From assembly GCF_013371085.1 (NCBI RefSeq), contig NZ_JABWCV010000005.1:186001-250000 (forward strand): a stretch of 64,000 nucleotides of DNA, in the 5' to 3' direction. The notes beneath the pieces were generated by a model. That model had not been told where the DNA came from. It searched no databases and was given only the letters and a program-made list of their open reading frames with translations. The DNA is from Vreelandella maris. Its GTDB lineage: Bacteria > Pseudomonadota > Gammaproteobacteria > Pseudomonadales > Halomonadaceae. Numbering within the stretch: position 1 is the first letter of the stretch; each line of letters opens with the position of its first letter. The translations under genes and the position numbers were made by a program. Positions 61,190 to 64,000 of the stretch are shown piece after piece.

Positions 61190-62074
61190 TTACAGCAGCT
61201 CGTTCTCTTCGAGGAAGCCCCTTGATACGTCTTCGATCGACTCGCGCTCGACGTCCACGCTGGCATTAAGTTCGGCCATGGTCGCGTCGGTGAGCAGTGC
61301 TGAAAGTCTATTCATCTGGTCGGCAAGCTCAGGATTAGCTTCCAGGATTTCCGTGCGCACTACCGGCGCGAGCGCATAAGACGGGAAAAAGCCTTGATCG
61401 TCTTCAAGCACGTAAAAGTCAAAGGCAGGAATACGGCCGTCGGTGGCAAATACGAGGCCGACGTCGACTTCTTCATTGCGCAGTGCTTGATAGACTAAGC
61501 CTGTATCCATGCGGCTCACTTCGCTGCGACCTACACGAAAGTCGTAGGCTTCCATCAGCGGGCGCCAACCATCTTCACGGGCGTAGAACTCGGCATTTAG
61601 CGCAAAGGTTAGACCCTGCTCATTATTGACCGCTTCGGCCAGGTCAGAAAGCGTTTCAATGCCACTTTCCTCGGCATCAGCTTGGCGCATGGCGAGCGCA
61701 TAAGTGTTGTTGGCCTCCGACGGATCAAGCCAGGTAAGGCCTTTCTCGGCGTCGAGTTCCTTAACCCGTTGGTAGGTCTCTTCAGGGCTGAGGCTTTCGC
61801 TGATGTCGTTGTAGTTGATCAGGGACGTGCCGGTGTATTCCCAATAAAGATCAATCTGACCATTCTCCTGTGCTTGGCGAAGAATGGCCGAGCCCATGCC
61901 TGAGCGGCTATCAACATCGTAACCGAGGCTGTCCAGATACTGTGTCGTCATGGTGGCCAGTATCTGCTGCTCGGTGAAGTTCTTACCGCCAACGCTGATT
62001 TCGTTGGCGTTTGCGAGCGTTACGCTACTCGCCAAGGCAATACTGGTCAGTGCTGTAGTGAATGTTTTCATCAT
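61190..62074 (-). CDS. OpuC/OsmF-type binding protein, first copy
   Basis: 294 residues. A signal peptide (MMKTFTTALTSIALASSVTLANA) precedes NEISVGGKNFTEQQILATMTTQYLDSLGYDVDSRSGMGSAILRQAQENGQIDLYWEYTGTSLINYND. It belongs to the periplasmic glycine-betaine/choline-type family and delivers its ligand to the adjacent permease. It differs from the second copy in several ligand-side segments (for example FALNAEFYAREDGWRPLMEAYDFRVGR versus LASNATFYARDDGLRPMQETYGFEFGR). Part of the same minus-strand operon. Confidence 0.9.
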   Translation of the reverse strand: MMKTFTTALTSIALASSVTLANANEISVGGKNFTEQQILATMTTQYLDSLGYDVDSRSGMGSAILRQAQENGQIDLYWEYTGTSLINYNDISESLSPEETYQRVKELDAEKGLTWLDPSEANNTYALAMRQADAEESGIETLSDLAEAVNNEQGLTFALNAEFYAREDGWRPLMEAYDFRVGRSEVSRMDTGLVYQALRNEEVDVGLVFATDGRIPAFDFYVLEDDQGFFPSYALAPVVRTEILEANPELADQMNRLSALLTDATMAELNASVDVERESIEDVSRGFLEENELL

Positions 62075-62116
62075 CGACTCCTTCTTTTGTTAGAAAAGCT
62101 TCAGGGGTGGCGAGGT

Positions 62117-62848
62117 TTAAGCGCGACCGGGATTGACCCCTCGAGGAACCACCAGAAACGCAATAACCGCGATCAGCGCATCGACCACGATCGCCAACAG
62201 CGCGGTGGGAATGGCACCGGAAAGCATCATGACCGGGTCATAAAGATCAATGCCGGTAAAAATAAGCTCACCGAGACCGCCCGCGCCGATCAAAAACGCC
62301 AGGGGAACCGTGCCCACATTGATCGTTAGTGCTGTGCGCATCCCTGCAAAAATTACGTAGAGGGCATTGGGCAGCTCGACTTTGAAAAGCCGTTGCATCG
62401 GTGACATGCCAATCCCCGCAGCCGCTTCCATGAGTGCTGGGTTAACTCCCTTCAATCCCGTATAGGTGTTACGGGTAATGGGTAGTAGCGTGGCCACAAA
62501 GAGGCCAAAAACGGCCGGTACCGTGCCAATGCCTAAAAAGCTCATCGACAGCGCAAGCACGGCAAGGGTGGGGATAGTGGTTCCAACGTTGAGCACTTGC
62601 ATGAGTGACTCGGCTACATTCGCCATTTTGGGGCGCGACAGTACAATACCTAGCGGAATGGCAAAGAGAATCGCCAAGCTACCGGACATCACCGTGAGCC
62701 AGATATGCTGAACCATCAAATACTGAACGTCAGGCAGATACCACAAAAACTCGTCAATGACGCCACTAGACTGGCTCCACACTCCGGCGAAAAAAATGGC
62801 CACCAGCACCAGTACCTTAAGCACCCCTTTTATGGATCGAATAGGCAT
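62117..62848 (-). CDS. OpuC-type ABC transporter permease
   Basis: 243 residues with five or six membrane helices and the ABC permease loop: AMRTALTINVGTVPLAFLIGAGGLGELIFTGIDLYDP, containing the E-A-A-type coupling motif variant (LMEAAAGIGMSPMQRLFKVELPNALYVIFAG). It moves the osmolyte across the inner membrane. It starts 2 nt after the ATPase stop. OpuC systems often have two permeases; a second may lie to the right of the window. Confidence 0.9.
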   Translation of the reverse strand: MPIRSIKGVLKVLVLVAIFFAGVWSQSSGVIDEFLWYLPDVQYLMVQHIWLTVMSGSLAILFAIPLGIVLSRPKMANVAESLMQVLNVGTTIPTLAVLALSMSFLGIGTVPAVFGLFVATLLPITRNTYTGLKGVNPALMEAAAGIGMSPMQRLFKVELPNALYVIFAGMRTALTINVGTVPLAFLIGAGGLGELIFTGIDLYDPVMMLSGAIPTALLAIVVDALIAVIAFLVVPRGVNPGRA

Positions 62849-62850
62849 GG

Positions 62851-64000
62851 TTATTCCTTAATGGCCGCAGATGGCTTGCGATCATCCCCTTGGCGAGCGC
62901 GATAGCGTGCGCCTAGGTGGCTGGTCATGGCGCGCTGGGTAATTTGGCCGCACACCGTTCCTTCTTGGTTGATGCAGGGCAGCCAAGTTTGGTCGTGGGC
63001 AAACATCAAAGAGGCGGCTTTGCGTAGGTCATCGTCGAGATCTACAACCGCAGGAACAGCTTGGAAGTGATCGCGGCAATAGCCTTTAGTAGTGCGGGCG
63101 ACGGAGCGGCTAATAATCCCGGCGGGTTGCTTCCGTTCATTCACCATCAAAATAGCGTTTTGATAACCGTAGTCGTCAATTTTCGCCAACGCTGTCTCTA
63201 GCGTATCACTTGGCAAGACGGTGCCAATTTCATCGGTAACAATCTCACGCACTTTTACCAGGTTTAACCGCTTAAGCGCACGGTCTTCACCGAGGAAAGA
63301 TTCCACAAAGGCGTTTTTGGGCGCCGCCAGCAAGTCATCGGGCGTAGAATACTGAACTAGTTTACCCTCACGGAAAACTGCCACGCGGTCGCCCATTTTG
63401 ATAGCTTCATCGATGTCGTGGCTCACGAACATGATGGTTTTGTTGAGTTCCTGCTGCATTTTAAGGAACTCATCTTGAATGACGGCCCGGTTGATCGGGT
63501 CGATGGCGCCAAACGGTTCATCCATCAACATCACCGGCGGGTCGGCGGCGAGCGCACGGGCCACCCCAATGCGCTGCTGTTGGCCGCCCGATAGCTCACT
63601 GGGGAAGCGCTTAAGAAACGCATCCGGCTCCAGCGCGATCATCGCCATCATTTCGCGAGCCCGTGCTTTGTACTTGGCCTTATCCCAGCCCAATAGCTTG
63701 GGCACAATGGTGATGTTTTCTTCGATGGTCATGTTGGGAAACAGACCAATCTGCTGGATCACGTAGCCAATATTGCGACGCAGTGTCTGTGTATCGAGGC
63801 CGGTTGTATCCTCGCCATTGATAAACACTTTGCCAGCAGTGGGCTTAACGATCCGGTTGATCATCTTCAGCGTGGTGGTCTTGCCGCAGCCCGATGGCCC
63901 CAAGAGGACGCAGATTTCCCCTTCGGGCACTTCCATATCGATATGGTCAGCGGCCACCACCGCGCCTTTCGGCGTATCGAACACCTTGGTCAGGCTATCA
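62851..64000 (-). CDS. OpuC-type ABC transporter ATPase with CBS domains, 5' end outside window
   Basis: The frame is open to the right edge (DSLTKVFDTPKGAVVAADHI), so the start is outside; about 383 residues are visible. Walker A GPSGCGKTT, Q-loop IGYVIQQIGLF, ABC signature LSGGQQQR, Walker B VMLMDEPFGAID and H-loop FVSHDIDEA are complete. The last ~120 residues form two CBS repeats (SDTLETALAKIDDYGYQNAILMVNE and DDLRKAASLMFAHDQTWLPCINQEG), which in OpuA sense ionic strength. It powers the betaine-like uptake system. Confidence 0.93.
   Translation of the reverse strand, partial: DSLTKVFDTPKGAVVAADHIDMEVPEGEICVLLGPSGCGKTTTLKMINRIVKPTAGKVFINGEDTTGLDTQTLRRNIGYVIQQIGLFPNMTIEENITIVPKLLGWDKAKYKARAREMMAMIALEPDAFLKRFPSELSGGQQQRIGVARALAADPPVMLMDEPFGAIDPINRAVIQDEFLKMQQELNKTIMFVSHDIDEAIKMGDRVAVFREGKLVQYSTPDDLLAAPKNAFVESFLGEDRALKRLNLVKVREIVTDEIGTVLPSDTLETALAKIDDYGYQNAILMVNERKQPAGIISRSVARTTKGYCRDHFQAVPAVVDLDDDLRKAASLMFAHDQTWLPCINQEGTVCGQITQRAMTSHLGARYRARQGDDRKPSAAIKE

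Overview
The window looks like a moderately GC-rich gammaproteobacterial chromosome, most like Halomonas or a relative (Halomonadaceae). This rests on the protein sequences (porin, RppH, PtsP, Lgt, ThyA, FolA, Rsd/AlgQ, ProQ), the OpuC/OsmF-type compatible-solute ABC transporter and a general osmolyte flavour. It is an inference from recognisable families, not a database match.

Layout. (1) 1-7437, minus strand: a compact aromatic-acid CoA operon led by a two-domain flavoprotein of the 2-aminobenzoyl-CoA monooxygenase/reductase type, followed by an SDR, a MarR regulator, an enoyl-CoA hydratase, an acyl-CoA dehydrogenase, an aryl-CoA ligase and the start of an ABC uptake system. Together they should import an aromatic acid, probably anthranilate, activate it to its CoA thioester, dearomatise it and send it through beta-oxidation-like steps. 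(2) 7438-30419: mostly housekeeping genes: Rsd/AlgQ, an RND efflux pair, malate dehydrogenase, a PIN-domain toxin-antitoxin pair, a HAD phosphatase, rppH-ptsP, an NRDE protein, a membrane-anchored receiver protein, lgt-thyA-folA, ProQ, a porin, phosphoglucomutase, a diguanylate cyclase, an AEC transporter and tRNA-Arg(CCT).

(3) 30403-53220: a 22.8-kb integrated element in the 3' end of tRNA-Arg, bounded by a 17-bp direct repeat. It is P4-like: tyrosine integrase, AlpA-type regulators, a KilA-N protein, a C4/CI-type antisense RNA with flanking complementary 9-mers, then a tightly overlapped replication operon (Toprim primase, DUF927-type helicase) ending at an intrinsic terminator. GGGAACA iterons with 9-bp period occur at three places. 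A second, stranger array at 43.64-43.85 kb carries blocks of heptamers whose core changes block by block. The right half holds cargo and relics: a Fic protein, a superinfection-immunity-like membrane protein, a full-length phage tail tape-measure protein with no other structural gene around it, and more AlpA-like regulators. I saw no terminase, capsid or portal gene.

(4) 53221-64000: a dead IS630-type transposase, then what looks like an undescribed catabolic locus. A LysR regulator is divergent from a 2OG-Fe(II) oxygenase, an M24-family enzyme resembling the DMSP lyase DddP, and a methylmalonate/malonate-semialdehyde dehydrogenase. Convergent to them is an operon for an OpuC-type ABC transporter with two paralogous binding proteins and a carbon-nitrogen hydrolase. 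I infer uptake and breakdown of a betaine-like or amide-containing osmolyte; the substrate cannot be read from sequence.
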